Assembly (NCBI RefSeq): GCF_025833875.1
Contig: NZ_JAOYOD010000001.1
Span: 1,612,001-1,676,000, forward strand
Reading direction: 5' to 3'
Origin: Reichenbachiella ulvae
GTDB lineage: Bacteria; Bacteroidota; Bacteroidia; Cytophagales; Cyclobacteriaceae
Length of the DNA: 64,000 nt
Program-made: the position numbers and the translations under genes
Notes under the pieces: generated by a model
Told to the model about the DNA's origin: nothing
The model's database searches: none
The model's input: the letters and a program-made list of their open reading frames with translations, nothing else
In this document: in pieces, positions 1 through 9,226 of the stretch
Layout of the letters: each line of letters starts with the position of its first letter
Numbering within the stretch: position 1 is the stretch's first letter

Positions 1-82
1 CTTGGCAACATATCCATAGCCGCAATATTGGATGTTGTGCCAATTCCCATTCCAGATATTCAATCTGGTTGACAGATAGGTA
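1..82 (+). promoter_or_regulatory. SAM-I riboswitch, 3' part (5' half lies outside the window)
   Basis: The first 80 bases match the second half of a SAM-I (S-box) aptamer. GGCAACA at 4-10 pairs with TGTTGTGCC at 33-41 (P3), followed by the joining segment AATTCC at 42-47. A small P4 hairpin follows, CCAGA (52-56) with TCTGG (64-68). GACAGATAGG at 71-80 would be the 3' strand of P1, where the family usually has GATA. The 5' P1 strand and P2 are missing because the window begins inside the element. Such elements switch methionine genes off when S-adenosylmethionine is abundant, which fits metH starting at 123. No clear terminator lies between aptamer and start, so control may act at translation initiation. 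The motif match is read by eye. Confidence 0.72.
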
Positions 83-122
83 TTCAACGAACTATTCTTT
101 CTGGTAAGTAGTTTAATAAACT

Positions 123-1142
123 ATGAAAATGGACATTAGAGATATTCTAAAACAAAGGATATTGGTGTTGGACGGTGCTATGGGCACGATGATTCAGCGG
201 CATCAATTAGAGGAAAAAGACTTCAGAAATGAAGAATTGAAAGACCACGAGGTTACACTCAAAGGCAACAATGATTTACTCTGCATCACCCGACCCGATA
301 TCATCAAAGACATCTATAGAGAATATCTAGAAGCAGGTGCAGACATCATAGAGACCAATACCTTTGGTGGCACATGGATCGCTCAGGCGGATTACAAACT
401 AGAAGACTGGATTTACAAAATCAACTACGAAGGAGCCAAAATTGCCAAGGAAGTTGCGGACGAGTTCACACAAAAGGATCCGGACAAACCTAGGTTTGTG
501 GCAGGTTCTATGGGACCAACCAACAGATTGGCCAGCATGTCTCCTGATGTAAACAACCCAGGATACCGTGCCATCAATTATGATCAGCTGCTTGAAGCAT
601 TCAAAGAACAAGCCAACGCACTACTAGATGGTGGTTCTGACATTCTCCTGGTGGAGACTATCACCGACACACTCAACTCCAAAGCAGCTTTGATGGCGAT
701 AGATCAAATTGCAGAAGAGAGAGGCATCCGTATCCCAATCATGGTTTCAGGCACCATTACTGATGCCAGTGGCCGAATCCTATCCGGACAAAACACAGAG
801 GCATTTTTGATCTCAGTTTCGCATTTGGACCTGCTTAGTATTGGACTGAATTGTGCATTAGGAGCCAGAGAGCTGAAACCTTATCTTCATACTTTAGCCA
901 GTAAGTCAGAATTCAATATCAGCGCCCACCCTAACGCAGGGTTACCAAATGAATTTGGCCAATATGACGAAACACCAGAGGATATGGTGGATCAAATCAA
1001 GGAATTCCTAGACGAAAACCTCATCAATATCATTGGTGGGTGTTGCGGAACCACTCCTGATCATATCAGAGCCATAGCAGAATTGGCCGCCAAGTATGAG
1101 CCTAGGCCGATAAAGAGTCAACAGACTACTGTCAACGGTTAA
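123..1142 (+). CDS. metH: Methionine synthase, homocysteine-binding subunit (N-terminal half of MetH)
   Basis: This 339-residue protein is the homocysteine S-methyltransferase module of cobalamin-dependent methionine synthase. It binds homocysteine through a zinc ion and activates its thiol for methylation. The N terminus has the family motif LDGAMGTMIQ. The three zinc cysteines are visible: one in GLNCALGA (about residue 243) and the pair in GGCCGTTPDH (about 307-308). The protein stops where the pterin-binding domain would begin in the single-chain enzyme of about 1,230 residues, and the remainder is encoded by the next gene after an 85-base gap. A split MetH is common in Flavobacteriia and Cytophagales, so this is not a broken gene. 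It follows a SAM-I riboswitch, so repression by SAM is expected. Confidence 0.95.
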   Translation: MKMDIRDILKQRILVLDGAMGTMIQRHQLEEKDFRNEELKDHEVTLKGNNDLLCITRPDIIKDIYREYLEAGADIIETNTFGGTWIAQADYKLEDWIYKINYEGAKIAKEVADEFTQKDPDKPRFVAGSMGPTNRLASMSPDVNNPGYRAINYDQLLEAFKEQANALLDGGSDILLVETITDTLNSKAALMAIDQIAEERGIRIPIMVSGTITDASGRILSGQNTEAFLISVSHLDLLSIGLNCALGARELKPYLHTLASKSEFNISAHPNAGLPNEFGQYDETPEDMVDQIKEFLDENLINIIGGCCGTTPDHIRAIAELAAKYEPRPIKSQQTTVNG

Positions 1143-1227
1143 ATATTAAATTCTCATTTGCTAAATTCATAAGAACAAAAAATTGAAACAGTAGGTAGCC
1201 AACCACATACTGTCTACTTTATATAAC

Positions 1228-3954
1228 ATGGAAAACATACATCCAGATTACCCAGGGAAGTACGAGTACAAATGGCATGACTATGAACCCATGAAGCTCA
1301 GCGGGTTGGAGCCATTGGTAGTCACTCCAGATCTGAATTTCATCAACGTTGGGGAAAGAACTAATGTAACTGGTTCAAGGAAATTCTTGCGCTTGATCAA
1401 GGAAGAGCAATTTGAAGAGGCGCTGGAGATCGCAAGAAATCAAGTGGAAGGTGGTGCTCAGATCATCGATGTAAACATGGATGAAGGTATGCTAGATGGT
1501 GCTGAAACCATGACCAATTTCCTTAATCTGATGGCATCTGAGCCAGATATCGCTCGTATCCCTGTGATGATCGACTCCTCAAAATGGGAAATCATCGAAG
1601 CAGGCTTGAAGTGTACACAGGGGAAATCCGTAGTAAACTCCATAAGCTTAAAAGTAGGCGAAGAAGAATTTATCCGTCAGGCCAAATTGATCAAACAATA
1701 CGGCGCTGCGGTGATTGTAATGGCATTTGACGAGGATGGACAGGCTGACAACTACGACCGTAGAATTGAGATAGTCAAGAGGTCCTACGAACTGATGACT
1801 GGCCCAAAAATCAATTTTAAGCCTCAGGACATCATTTTTGACCTTAATATTTTCCCAGTTGCCACAGGCATGGAGGAGCATCGCAAAAATGCCTTGGACT
1901 TTTTCATGGCCACAAGATGGGTAAGAGAAAACCTACCTGCTGCGCATGTCAGTGGTGGAGTTAGTAATGTTTCTTTCTCCTTCCGAGGCAACAATCCGGT
2001 TAGAGAGGCCATGCATTCAGCCTTCCTTTATCATGCCATCAGACAGGGAATGGATATGGGTATCGTCAATCCTGCCATGCTTGAAGTTTATGACGACATC
2101 CCTAAGGACCTATTGGAACATGTAGAGGATGTTCTGTTGGATCGTAGAGATGACGCCACCGAGCGTCTTCTAGATTTCGCAGAAAACTTCAAAGGTGAAG
2201 GGAAAGTTGAGAAGAAAAATGACGAATGGCGTCAGCAGCCAGTGGAGAAAAGAATTGAACATGCCCTGGTAAAAGGCATTGTTGAATTCATTGATGAGGA
2301 TACTGAAGAAGCCCGCCAAAAACTAGGTCGCCCTCTTCATGTGATTGAGGGACCACTTATGGACGGAATGAATGTCGTAGGAGACTTGTTTGGCGAAGGA
2401 AAAATGTTTTTACCTCAAGTGGTAAAAAGTGCCCGTGTCATGAAGAAAGCTGTGGCTTATCTGACTCCTTATTTGGAAGAAGAAAAGGTTGAAGGAGATG
2501 CCGAGAATGCTGGAAAAGTGCTATTGGCAACCGTAAAAGGTGACGTTCACGACATTGGGAAAAATATCGTGGGCGTAGTGATGGCCTGCAACAACTACGA
2601 GATCATCGACATGGGCGTTATGGTGCCTAATGAAAAGATTCTAGAAAAAGCCAAAGAAATTAATGCTGATGTGATTGGATTGAGTGGTTTGATCACTCCT
2701 TCGCTGGACGAAATGGTAGATTTTGCAAAACTTCTGGAAAAAGAAAAATGCGAGTATCCCCTACTGATCGGTGGCGCAACAACTTCTCGCATCCACACTG
2801 CAGTTAAAATAGACCCCTGCTACAGCGGACCTGTTGTACATGTACTGGATGCTTCTAGAAGTGTGCCAGTTGCCGGAGATCTATTGAGCGGCAAGAAGGA
2901 AGCCTTTGTATCCAAAGTAAAATCGGAGTACAAAGAGGCTAGAGAAAATCATGCAGGGAGAACCAAGGATAAGAATTATATCAAATTCAGTGAAGCGAAA
3001 CAAAACGCCTTCCCTATCGACTGGCAAGAGACTAACATTGCTGAACCTAAGTTCATCGGAAACAAAACCTTTAACAATTTCCCTCTGGAGGAAATCAGGA
3101 AATACATTGACTGGACTCCTTTCTTCCAAACCTGGATGTTGAAGGGTAAATTCCCTAGAATACTAGAAGACAAAGTCATCGGCGATGAAGCAACTAAACT
3201 ATATAATGATGCCAACAGCATGTTGGATGACATCATTACCAAAAGAAGTCTACAAGCCAACGGAGTTATTGGGATTTACAAAGCCAACAACACCAATGGA
3301 GAGGATATAGAAATCGCAGATCGAGAAGGCAAGAAACTTACTGAGTTTCATTTCCTTCGCCAGCAAGGCAAAAAAGGAAAAAACATTGCCAACCTTTCTC
3401 TGGCAGATTTTGTTGCCCCTAAGGATAGCGGCAAACAAGACTACTTGGGTGGCTTTGCTGTGACTACTGGAATAGGAATTGAAAAATTACTAGAGAAGTA
3501 CGAAAAAGATCATGACGATTACTCGTCTATCATGGTTAAAGCACTGGCAGATAGACTAGCCGAGGCATTTGCGGAATTAATGCATGAGAAAGTAAGGAAA
3601 GAGCTTTGGGGATATGCTGCAGACGAGCAGTTAGAAAATGACGCATTGATCGCAGAAAAGTACAAGGGAATCAGACCCGCACCTGGATACCCTGCTTGCC
3701 CAGATCATACAGAAAAACCAATACTATTTGATTTGCTACATGTCGAAAAAGAAACGGGCATTTATCTAACAGAATCTAATGCTATGTACCCAGCTTCTTC
3801 AGTTAGCGGATTTTATTTCGCTAATGAAAAGTCTAAATACTTTGGATTAGGTAAAATCGGCAAAGATCAAGTAGAAGATTACGCTCAACGCAAAGGCATG
3901 ACATTAGAAGAAGCTGAGCGGTGGTTAGCACCTAACTTAGCATATGATGTTTAA
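1228..3954 (+). CDS. metH: Methionine synthase, pterin-, B12- and SAM-activation-domain subunit (C-terminal part of MetH)
   Basis: The 908-residue protein carries the rest of methionine synthase. The pterin-binding barrel occupies about residues 30-300 ([14 protein letters not shown] near its start). The cobalamin cap and Rossmann B12 domain span about 340-570, with the cobalt-ligating histidine in GDVHDIGKN near residue 437. The SAM-dependent reactivation domain fills the C-terminal third, with [15 protein letters not shown] near residue 815. It transfers methyl from 5-methyltetrahydrofolate to cob(I)alamin and on to homocysteine bound by the upstream subunit. It is co-oriented with that gene and ends 6 bases before an octamer tandem repeat. 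All key motifs are intact. Confidence 0.96.
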   Translation: MENIHPDYPGKYEYKWHDYEPMKLSGLEPLVVTPDLNFINVGERTNVTGSRKFLRLIKEEQFEEALEIARNQVEGGAQIIDVNMDEGMLDGAETMTNFLNLMASEPDIARIPVMIDSSKWEIIEAGLKCTQGKSVVNSISLKVGEEEFIRQAKLIKQYGAAVIVMAFDEDGQADNYDRRIEIVKRSYELMTGPKINFKPQDIIFDLNIFPVATGMEEHRKNALDFFMATRWVRENLPAAHVSGGVSNVSFSFRGNNPVREAMHSAFLYHAIRQGMDMGIVNPAMLEVYDDIPKDLLEHVEDVLLDRRDDATERLLDFAENFKGEGKVEKKNDEWRQQPVEKRIEHALVKGIVEFIDEDTEEARQKLGRPLHVIEGPLMDGMNVVGDLFGEGKMFLPQVVKSARVMKKAVAYLTPYLEEEKVEGDAENAGKVLLATVKGDVHDIGKNIVGVVMACNNYEIIDMGVMVPNEKILEKAKEINADVIGLSGLITPSLDEMVDFAKLLEKEKCEYPLLIGGATTSRIHTAVKIDPCYSGPVVHVLDASRSVPVAGDLLSGKKEAFVSKVKSEYKEARENHAGRTKDKNYIKFSEAKQNAFPIDWQETNIAEPKFIGNKTFNNFPLEEIRKYIDWTPFFQTWMLKGKFPRILEDKVIGDEATKLYNDANSMLDDIITKRSLQANGVIGIYKANNTNGEDIEIADREGKKLTEFHFLRQQGKKGKNIANLSLADFVAPKDSGKQDYLGGFAVTTGIGIEKLLEKYEKDHDDYSSIMVKALADRLAEAFAELMHEKVRKELWGYAADEQLENDALIAEKYKGIRPAPGYPACPDHTEKPILFDLLHVEKETGIYLTESNAMYPASSVSGFYFANEKSKYFGLGKIGKDQVEDYAQRKGMTLEEAERWLAPNLAYDV

Positions 3955-3960
3955 TTTTGG

Positions 3961-4024
3961 TCTGCTGGTCTGCTGGTCTGCTGGTCTGCTGGTCTGCTGG
4001 TCTGCTGGTCTGCTGGTCTGCTGG
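3961..4024 (+). repeat. Tandem array of eight TCTGCTGG octamers
   Basis: Eight perfect head-to-tail copies of the 8-base unit TCTGCTGG run from 3961 to 4024, starting 6 bases after the metH stop. AATTTTGG (3953-3960) on the left and CCAAATT (4026-4032) on the right form a short imperfect inverted repeat around the array. A single reverse-complement copy of part of the unit (CAGACCAG, 4424-4431) follows the next gene. A perfect array like this is prone to slipped-strand copy-number change. It is intergenic, so a change would alter spacing or RNA folding between metH and the downstream genes and not a protein. Confidence 0.97.
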
Positions 4025-4051
4025 TCCAAATTAACAACGAATTAACTTAGA

Positions 4052-4417
4052 ATGCCAACTATCAAACAATTTGAAGATTTAGATGTCTGGAAAGAAAGTA
4101 GAAAACTTGTACGAAGTATTTATTCATTTTTAAATCAATCAAAAGACATCGATAGAGACACAAAGAGTCAAATGAAACGCTGTACCTTATCAATAATGAA
4201 TAATATTGCAGAGGGCTTTGGCCGCAATGGAGACAAGGAATTTGTAAGGTTTTTAAACATTGCCAGTGGGTCAGCTTCAGAGTGCAAAAGCATGTTATAC
4301 GTATTGGAAGATTTAGAATATATCGAAGTAGAAACTGCCAAGGCATACCGAACAGATATTGACAAAATCAGGAAACTCATACACGGTCTGGTTCGATACT
4401 TAAATAACAAATCCTAA
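4052..4417 (+). CDS. Four-helix-bundle protein of the 23S rRNA intervening-sequence (S23/IVP) family
   Basis: The 121-residue protein begins with the typical FEDLDVWKESRKL and contains SIMNNIAEGFGR, the hallmark of the S23/IVP four-helix-bundle family. Members were first found inside 23S rRNA intervening sequences and are scattered through Bacteroidota genomes. The avd accessory protein of diversity-generating retroelements is a relative. Their cellular role is not settled. The gene sits between the two halves of metH and metF, with the octamer array 27 bases upstream and an inverted octamer copy just downstream, so it looks like an insertion into a methionine operon. No reverse transcriptase or variable repeat is nearby, so a DGR is not supported. 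Confidence 0.9.
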   Translation: MPTIKQFEDLDVWKESRKLVRSIYSFLNQSKDIDRDTKSQMKRCTLSIMNNIAEGFGRNGDKEFVRFLNIASGSASECKSMLYVLEDLEYIEVETAKAYRTDIDKIRKLIHGLVRYLNNKS

Positions 4418-4458
4418 CATAATCAGACCAGAAAACGAGTCGACAAGAAGACAAAAAA

Positions 4459-5415
4459 ATGAAGGTTACCGATCATATAAAGAACGCAAAAGGAAAAACA
4501 CTGTTCTCACTTGAAATCATTCCGCCGAAGAAAGGAGAGAACATTTCGAAAATATTCGATCATTTAGATCCATTGATGGAATTCAAACCTCCATTCATTG
4601 ATGTGACTTATCACCGAGAGGAATATATCTACAAGAAACACCCCAATGGTCTTCTAGAAAAGAAAACCACCAGAAAACGCCCCGGCACGGTAGGAATCTG
4701 TGCCGCGATTCGTCATCGATATGACGTAGATCCTGTGCCTCACATCATCTGTGGGGGTTTTTCTAAAGAGGAAACCGAAAATGCTTTGATTGATCTGGAC
4801 TTTCTTGGGATTGACAATGTACTGGTCCTTCGAGGTGATGCGATCAAATCTGAGGGCAAATTCATACCACAGGAAGACGGAAACAACTATGCCATCGATC
4901 TGCTACATCAGGTCAATAGAATGAATAATGGACAATACCTGGATGACAGCCTGGAAGACCCTGCTCCCACAGACTTTTGTATTGGGGTGGCCGGCTATCC
5001 TGAAAAGCACTTTGAATCGCCGAACCTGGAAATGGACTTGATGTACCTGAAACAAAAGGTAGAAGCAGGGGCTGAATATATTGTCACACAGATGTTTTTC
5101 GACAATCAAAAGTATTTTGACTTTGTCGAGATGTGTAGAAAAATGGATATCAATATTCCAATCATCCCAGGGTTAAAGCCCATATCTACTAAGTCGCAGT
5201 CCACCATCCTACCGAGTATCTTCCATATCGATTTACCAGTAGAGCTTGGTGAAGCTTTGCACAAGTGCAAGAACAATCAGGAGGCCAAGGAGATCGGTAT
5301 TGAATGGGGAATCAAACAATCTAAGGAATTGATGGAATACGGAGTACCTGTATTGCACTATTACTCTATGGGAAAATCCACAAGTGTGCAGAAGATAGCT
5401 GAAGCGGTTTTTTAG
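4459..5415 (+). CDS. metF: 5,10-methylenetetrahydrofolate reductase
   Basis: A 318-residue TIM-barrel flavoprotein of the MetF family, close to the usual 290-320. It reduces 5,10-methylene-THF to 5-methyl-THF, the methyl donor used by the split MetH upstream. The N terminus FSLEIIPPKKGENI holds the conserved catalytic-region glutamate, HIICGGFSKEETENAL and NVLVLRGDA are characteristic, and YIVTQMFFDNQKYFDFV matches the late barrel strands. It starts 41 bases after the four-helix-bundle gene. Without that insertion metH, metH and metF would be one compact run, probably sharing the SAM riboswitch. It may also have its own promoter. Confidence 0.95.
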   Translation: MKVTDHIKNAKGKTLFSLEIIPPKKGENISKIFDHLDPLMEFKPPFIDVTYHREEYIYKKHPNGLLEKKTTRKRPGTVGICAAIRHRYDVDPVPHIICGGFSKEETENALIDLDFLGIDNVLVLRGDAIKSEGKFIPQEDGNNYAIDLLHQVNRMNNGQYLDDSLEDPAPTDFCIGVAGYPEKHFESPNLEMDLMYLKQKVEAGAEYIVTQMFFDNQKYFDFVEMCRKMDINIPIIPGLKPISTKSQSTILPSIFHIDLPVELGEALHKCKNNQEAKEIGIEWGIKQSKELMEYGVPVLHYYSMGKSTSVQKIAEAVF

Positions 5416-5509
5416 AATTATTTATTAACCTAGCTGACAGTTCATTATCTTTTGACAAGTATTTAGAAGTGGCTATAATTATTATTAGCCATCCTAATTA
5501 TCTTAGCCA

Positions 5510-6379
5510 TTGACTAAAATCCCGATAATGAAAATAATAGAGTGCCCTAGAGATGCCTTGCAAGGACTGCATGAATTTGTTCCGACAGAGCAAAAAATCG
5601 AATATATCAACCAACTTTTAAAAATTGGATTCGACACCATTGACTTTGGCAGTTTTGTTTCTCCCAAAGCCATTCCGCAGATGAGAGACACCAAAGAGGT
5701 TTTAAGTCATCTGGATCTAAAGGGTAGCAAGTCCAAGTTACTCGCAATAGTAGCCAATGCTAGAGGCGCACATGAAGCTTCTGAGTATGAAAACATAAGT
5801 TACTTAGGCTTTCCTCTTTCATTATCTGAAACCTTTCAGCGTAAAAACACCAACAAGAGTATTGCAGAAGCCCTTGAAGAGCTATTGATCATTCAGGACA
5901 TTTGCAAAGAGCACAACAAAATACTTGTGACCTACCTTTCTATGGGATTTGGCAACCCATATGGAGACCCCTATGAAATGAATTATGTTCTTGATTTTGT
6001 AGCTAAACTGAAAAAACTTGATATTCAAATCATTTCTCTTGCCGATACTGTAGGCATATCGAACCCCGAAAATATAAAGACCTTATTCAGTTCTGTAGTC
6101 AATCAGTTTCCGGAAATTGAATTTGGCGTTCATCTGCACTCTGATCTGGATTCAGCAATTGATAAGGTAGAGGCTGCATACAAAGCAGGATGTAGAAGAT
6201 TTGATGGTGCTATCAATGGATTTGGAGGTTGCCCGATGGCTGAAGACAAATTGGTAGGCAACATTGCCACTGAAAACATGCTGGCCTACTTTGATGAGTT
6301 TAGCATCCCGGTAGACTTTGATATGCGAGAATTAAAAAAAGCTATGAATATTGCTCCTACGGTTTTCCTAGGTAGATAA
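5510..6379 (+). CDS. Hydroxymethylglutaryl-CoA lyase
   Basis: A 289-residue HMGL-like TIM barrel that cleaves 3-hydroxy-3-methylglutaryl-CoA to acetyl-CoA and acetoacetate, the last step of leucine catabolism. The N terminus MKIIECPRDALQGL carries the metal and substrate residues. HLHSDLD is the metal-binding strand and INGFGGCPMAEDKLVGN is the flexible catalytic-cysteine loop. The longest frame starts at TTG 5510. An ATG at 5528, six codons in, is an equally good start because neither has a clear ribosome-binding site. The stop codon (6377-6379) directly abuts the stop of dprA on the other strand. Other leucine-degradation genes are not in the window. Confidence 0.9.
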   Translation: MTKIPIMKIIECPRDALQGLHEFVPTEQKIEYINQLLKIGFDTIDFGSFVSPKAIPQMRDTKEVLSHLDLKGSKSKLLAIVANARGAHEASEYENISYLGFPLSLSETFQRKNTNKSIAEALEELLIIQDICKEHNKILVTYLSMGFGNPYGDPYEMNYVLDFVAKLKKLDIQIISLADTVGISNPENIKTLFSSVVNQFPEIEFGVHLHSDLDSAIDKVEAAYKAGCRRFDGAINGFGGCPMAEDKLVGNIATENMLAYFDEFSIPVDFDMRELKKAMNIAPTVFLGR

Positions 6380-7513
6380 TTAGAGACCTTTGGTTAATTT
6401 ATACTGTTTGCCAGGCATGGATTCTATCATGCCTGCAAACTCCAAATTGAGCAACAGCGTGACCACCTGATTGATCGAGAGTTGACACTTCCAACAGAGT
6501 TCATCCAAGTGCAACCCTTTCTTAAAATCCTTTAATACATTGATGACTTGCCTTTCCTCTTCTGAAAATATGGACAAATCAAAAGGAGTGGACTTTTCTT
6601 CCTTTTCACCTACCTTCCAATTTAGGTTGTATTCAATATCACGAACATCCGTATAGATCAAGGCTTTTTGTGCTCTAAGCAAGGCATTACAACCTTCCGA
6701 ATACTTACTATCCAATTCACCAGGCACTGCAAAAACTTCTCTATTATACGAATAAGCAATGTTTGCCGAAATCAGTGCTCCACCTTTACTAGCTGCTTCT
6801 ACCACCACCAATGCATCGCACATACCTGCAATGATTCTGTTTCTGGCAGGAAAATGATGAGCATCAGGTTTGGTTCCTGGCGGATGCTCTGAAAACACTC
6901 CGCCCACACGCTGCATGTCCTTAGCAATTGATTTATGAACAGCTGGATAAATCATATCTATCCCACCTGCAATCACAGCTATTGTATCCAGATTATGTTT
7001 TAATGCTGCCTTGTGAGCATGAATATCTATCCCATAGGCCAATCCACTGATGATCACAGGTTGATGAGGAACTAAATCTTCTACAATTCGATTCGTACAG
7101 TGTTTACCATAGTCAGTGGCATTTCTCGTCCCTACGATCCCTATTATTTTCCTGTTGTTATAGAGATTCATCCCTTTGTAATACAACAAGAGTGGCGAAT
7201 CATTTACGATCTTGAGTTTTTCAGGATAAGCCTCATCAAAATAAGGGATCACTTGAATTTCCAGGTCCAGACACTTTGCCAGAACCTCACGGGCCTTTGA
7301 AAGCCCCTCCTGCTTTAGTATCTGCTCAACAGCCTTCTTACCAATACCGGGGATTTTTAGCAATTTACCTTTCGGTAAATCAAACACACGTTTAGCTGAT
7401 CCACAATAACTGATCAGCTGTTTGGCCAATACATCTCCAATTCCATGGGTATATTTTAAAGCCAGCACATATAGTCGGTCATCATTCATTTGCATTGCAA
7501 GTTTCAACCTCAT
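6380..7513 (-). CDS. dprA: DNA-processing protein DprA (Smf)
   Basis: The 377-residue protein has a helix-hairpin-helix-like N terminus (LLKIPGIGKKAVEQIL), then the Rossmann DprA domain with IVGTRNATDYGKHC, ISGLAYGIDIHAHKAAL and NRIIAGMCDALVVVEA, and a C-terminal winged helix. DprA loads RecA onto incoming single-stranded DNA in natural transformation, so the cell may be competent, although no com genes are present here. In-frame methionines at codons 7 and 9 are alternative starts. It is the last gene of a leftward group with merR and the CapA-like gene. It ends exactly where the HMG-CoA lyase gene ends, with no room for a terminator. Confidence 0.94.
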   Translation of the reverse strand: MRLKLAMQMNDDRLYVLALKYTHGIGDVLAKQLISYCGSAKRVFDLPKGKLLKIPGIGKKAVEQILKQEGLSKAREVLAKCLDLEIQVIPYFDEAYPEKLKIVNDSPLLLYYKGMNLYNNRKIIGIVGTRNATDYGKHCTNRIVEDLVPHQPVIISGLAYGIDIHAHKAALKHNLDTIAVIAGGIDMIYPAVHKSIAKDMQRVGGVFSEHPPGTKPDAHHFPARNRIIAGMCDALVVVEAASKGGALISANIAYSYNREVFAVPGELDSKYSEGCNALLRAQKALIYTDVRDIEYNLNWKVGEKEEKSTPFDLSIFSEEERQVINVLKDFKKGLHLDELCWKCQLSINQVVTLLLNLEFAGMIESMPGKQYKLTKGL

Positions 7514-7565
7514 TTTCGAGGCATTGTCTCCAAACTTATTTTCCTCAAAAGGAAAAGCTATACAA

Positions 7566-7919
7566 TTAACTTTTCTGTATGCTGTCTTTGATATCTGACA
7601 AGAACTGTCGGATATTCTTAAGCGACTCGATCATCTCGATCTTCGTTGTTGCTGCATTGATGTCGCTCTTGATAAAATCTCTGGCTCCATGAAGCGTATA
7701 TCCCTTCACTTTCACCAAATGATAAATCAACTTAATTTTCTTGATATCATCCTTCGTAAACTGACGATTACCCTTTCTATTCTTTTTAGGGCTAATGATA
7801 TCAAATTCCGTTTCCCAAAAGCGAATTAAGGAAGTTGCTACTCCCAATTCATCTGCCACCTCTCCAATGGTGTAGTATCGCTTCTCTATTTCTTTTTCTT
7901 TGTAAGGCACGGTTTTCAA
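7566..7919 (-). CDS. MerR-family transcriptional regulator
   Basis: A 117-residue MerR-type regulator. The winged helix-turn-helix is at about residues 14-80 (YYTIGEVADELGVATSLIRFWE, then GNRQFTKDDIKKIKLIYHLV), followed by a short helix for dimerisation. It has no C-terminal ligand domain and no metal-binding cysteine cluster, so the signal it senses cannot be named. The frame opens with TTG at 7917-7919, which overlaps the TGA of the upstream CapA-like gene in the tetramer TTGA and implies translational coupling. Small MerR proteins of this type are common in Bacteroidota and their targets are mostly unknown. Confidence 0.88.
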   Translation of the reverse strand: MKTVPYKEKEIEKRYYTIGEVADELGVATSLIRFWETEFDIISPKKNRKGNRQFTKDDIKKIKLIYHLVKVKGYTLHGARDFIKSDINAATTKIEMIESLKNIRQFLSDIKDSIQKS

Positions 7920-9106
7920 TCGTCAATATATGAAATTATCCCTGAATCTTCAATCTTCAAATGACTCTCTGGGAAATCTTTTTCTGTTAATTCTTTCATC
8001 ACCTTTATCGCTCGGTTATTCAGATCGAACCTTGGTCCACCTGCACCGGGCTGATAGATCGGAATGATCTGGCCTTGCAAGAATTTACCCTGAGAATCAG
8101 TCTGCACTTTTACAATGGGGGCTATTCCTTTTACTCCTCTTAGATTGAACCTTCCATAGGTACAAAAGTTGCCTAAACTGTAAACAATAAATCGATCTTT
8201 GTACAAATCCACTGCTCTAGACACATGAGGGCCATGACCAAATATCACGTCCGCTCCATGATCAATCATCAATCTAGCAAACTCATACACATTCCCCCTA
8301 TCTTCACCATAATAGAACTCCCTTTTGCGGGTCACATGCTGATGATCATGTCCTTCTGCCCCAGCATGAAATGATACGATTAGCACATCCACCAGACTAT
8401 CCAGTTTACTGACCAGCCTAATGGCCTGCTCTTCGTCATGGATCAAAATTGTACCTCTGTTGGGAGAAAAGGCCACCATACCATAGGTCATCCCGTCTCT
8501 TTTGAAAATGGTAGTTGGTGCACTGATTAAACCTGCATAATTCAATCCCAATGAGTCAAGCGCATTCATTGTGCTCTTCCTTCCCGTATTCCCAAAATCC
8601 CCAGCATGATTATTGGCTAGACTTAGCACATCAAAACCCGCATCTACCAGATTTTCGAGCATGGATTCAGGGGACCTGAACAAATAGCAAACATCTGGAT
8701 TATTGCATTTCTTTTGCTCCCCTCCTTCATTTAGGATTACCCCTTCCAAATTCCCAAAGGTCACATCTGCCAGCCTCAAGGTATCTTTTACCTCTTTCCA
8801 TAGGTCGCGCCCATTATTAGGAGGTAAATATCCTTTGTCTGGGAAATTGGTACCCATCATGATATCCCCTACGCCTATCAGAGTGAGTGTATCCTTAAGT
8901 ACTCGATGAATAGCAATGTCCACCTCTTCATCCAAAGACTCTAACGTGTCTTGATCGGCAGTTATATAATACACAGGAGCCGGAGGAAGCGTATCGATCG
9001 CCAAAGTATCTGCTTCTACAGGAGTACTCGTTTGTGTGATCGACTTCTGGGTCTTACAACTATATAAAAATGAAACAAGAAGGCACAAGCCCCAAAGTTT
9101 TTTCAT
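7916..9106 (-). CDS. CapA-like metallophosphoesterase-fold lipoprotein
   Basis: A 396-residue lipoprotein with signal peptide and lipobox LYSC (Cys about residue 17), then the CapA/PGA_cap fold: IGVGDIMMGTNFPD, LANNHAGDFG, VSFHAGAEGHDHQ and GHGPHVSRAVDLY. The metal-ligand-type residues of the family (Asp, Asn-His, His, Gly-His) are present. CapA is needed for poly-gamma-glutamate capsule formation in Bacillus, but the other cap genes are absent here. Bacteroidota CapA-like lipoproteins have no settled substrate. It heads a leftward group with merR and dprA. Confidence 0.86.
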   Translation of the reverse strand: MKKLWGLCLLVSFLYSCKTQKSITQTSTPVEADTLAIDTLPPAPVYYITADQDTLESLDEEVDIAIHRVLKDTLTLIGVGDIMMGTNFPDKGYLPPNNGRDLWKEVKDTLRLADVTFGNLEGVILNEGGEQKKCNNPDVCYLFRSPESMLENLVDAGFDVLSLANNHAGDFGNTGRKSTMNALDSLGLNYAGLISAPTTIFKRDGMTYGMVAFSPNRGTILIHDEEQAIRLVSKLDSLVDVLIVSFHAGAEGHDHQHVTRKREFYYGEDRGNVYEFARLMIDHGADVIFGHGPHVSRAVDLYKDRFIVYSLGNFCTYGRFNLRGVKGIAPIVKVQTDSQGKFLQGQIIPIYQPGAGGPRFDLNNRAIKVMKELTEKDFPESHLKIEDSGIISYIDD

Positions 9107-9175
9107 GGGTCAAAATTATACCTGAATGGGATAAGTAACTAAATAGATCAGGGGGAGTTTTCCACAACTTCCAAC

Positions 9176-9206
9176 AAAAAACCCTGACCGTTAGGGTCAG
9201 GGTTTT
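9176..9206 (-). terminator. Intrinsic terminator of the M23 peptidase gene
   Basis: A 12-base perfect stem, AAAACCCTGACC (9178-9189) with GGTCAGGGTTTT (9195-9206), closes a 5-base loop. Read leftward it is followed by a T-run. It lies 20 bases past the stop of the M23 peptidase gene and 70 bases before the CapA-like gene, so it separates the two transcripts. Confidence 0.85.
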
Positions 9207-9226
9207 AAAATATTTTTTATCGTACT

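Noticed and set aside
123..3954. metH as a broken gene
   Set aside because: The two pieces end and begin at a domain boundary, each has complete motifs, and an 85-base gap separates them. Split MetH is normal in related lineages.
3961..4024. CRISPR-like array
   Set aside because: The units are 8 bases, perfectly contiguous and without spacers, and no cas genes are present. It is a simple tandem repeat.
4052..4417. Diversity-generating retroelement accessory (avd)
   Set aside because: The fold is related, but there is no reverse transcriptase, template repeat or variable repeat in the window.
5470..5491. Terminator or regulatory hairpin between metF and HMG-CoA lyase
   Set aside because: TGGCTA/TAGCCA is only a 6-base stem with an AT loop and no T-run; TTAGCCAT is also repeated nearby, but there is not enough to call a site.
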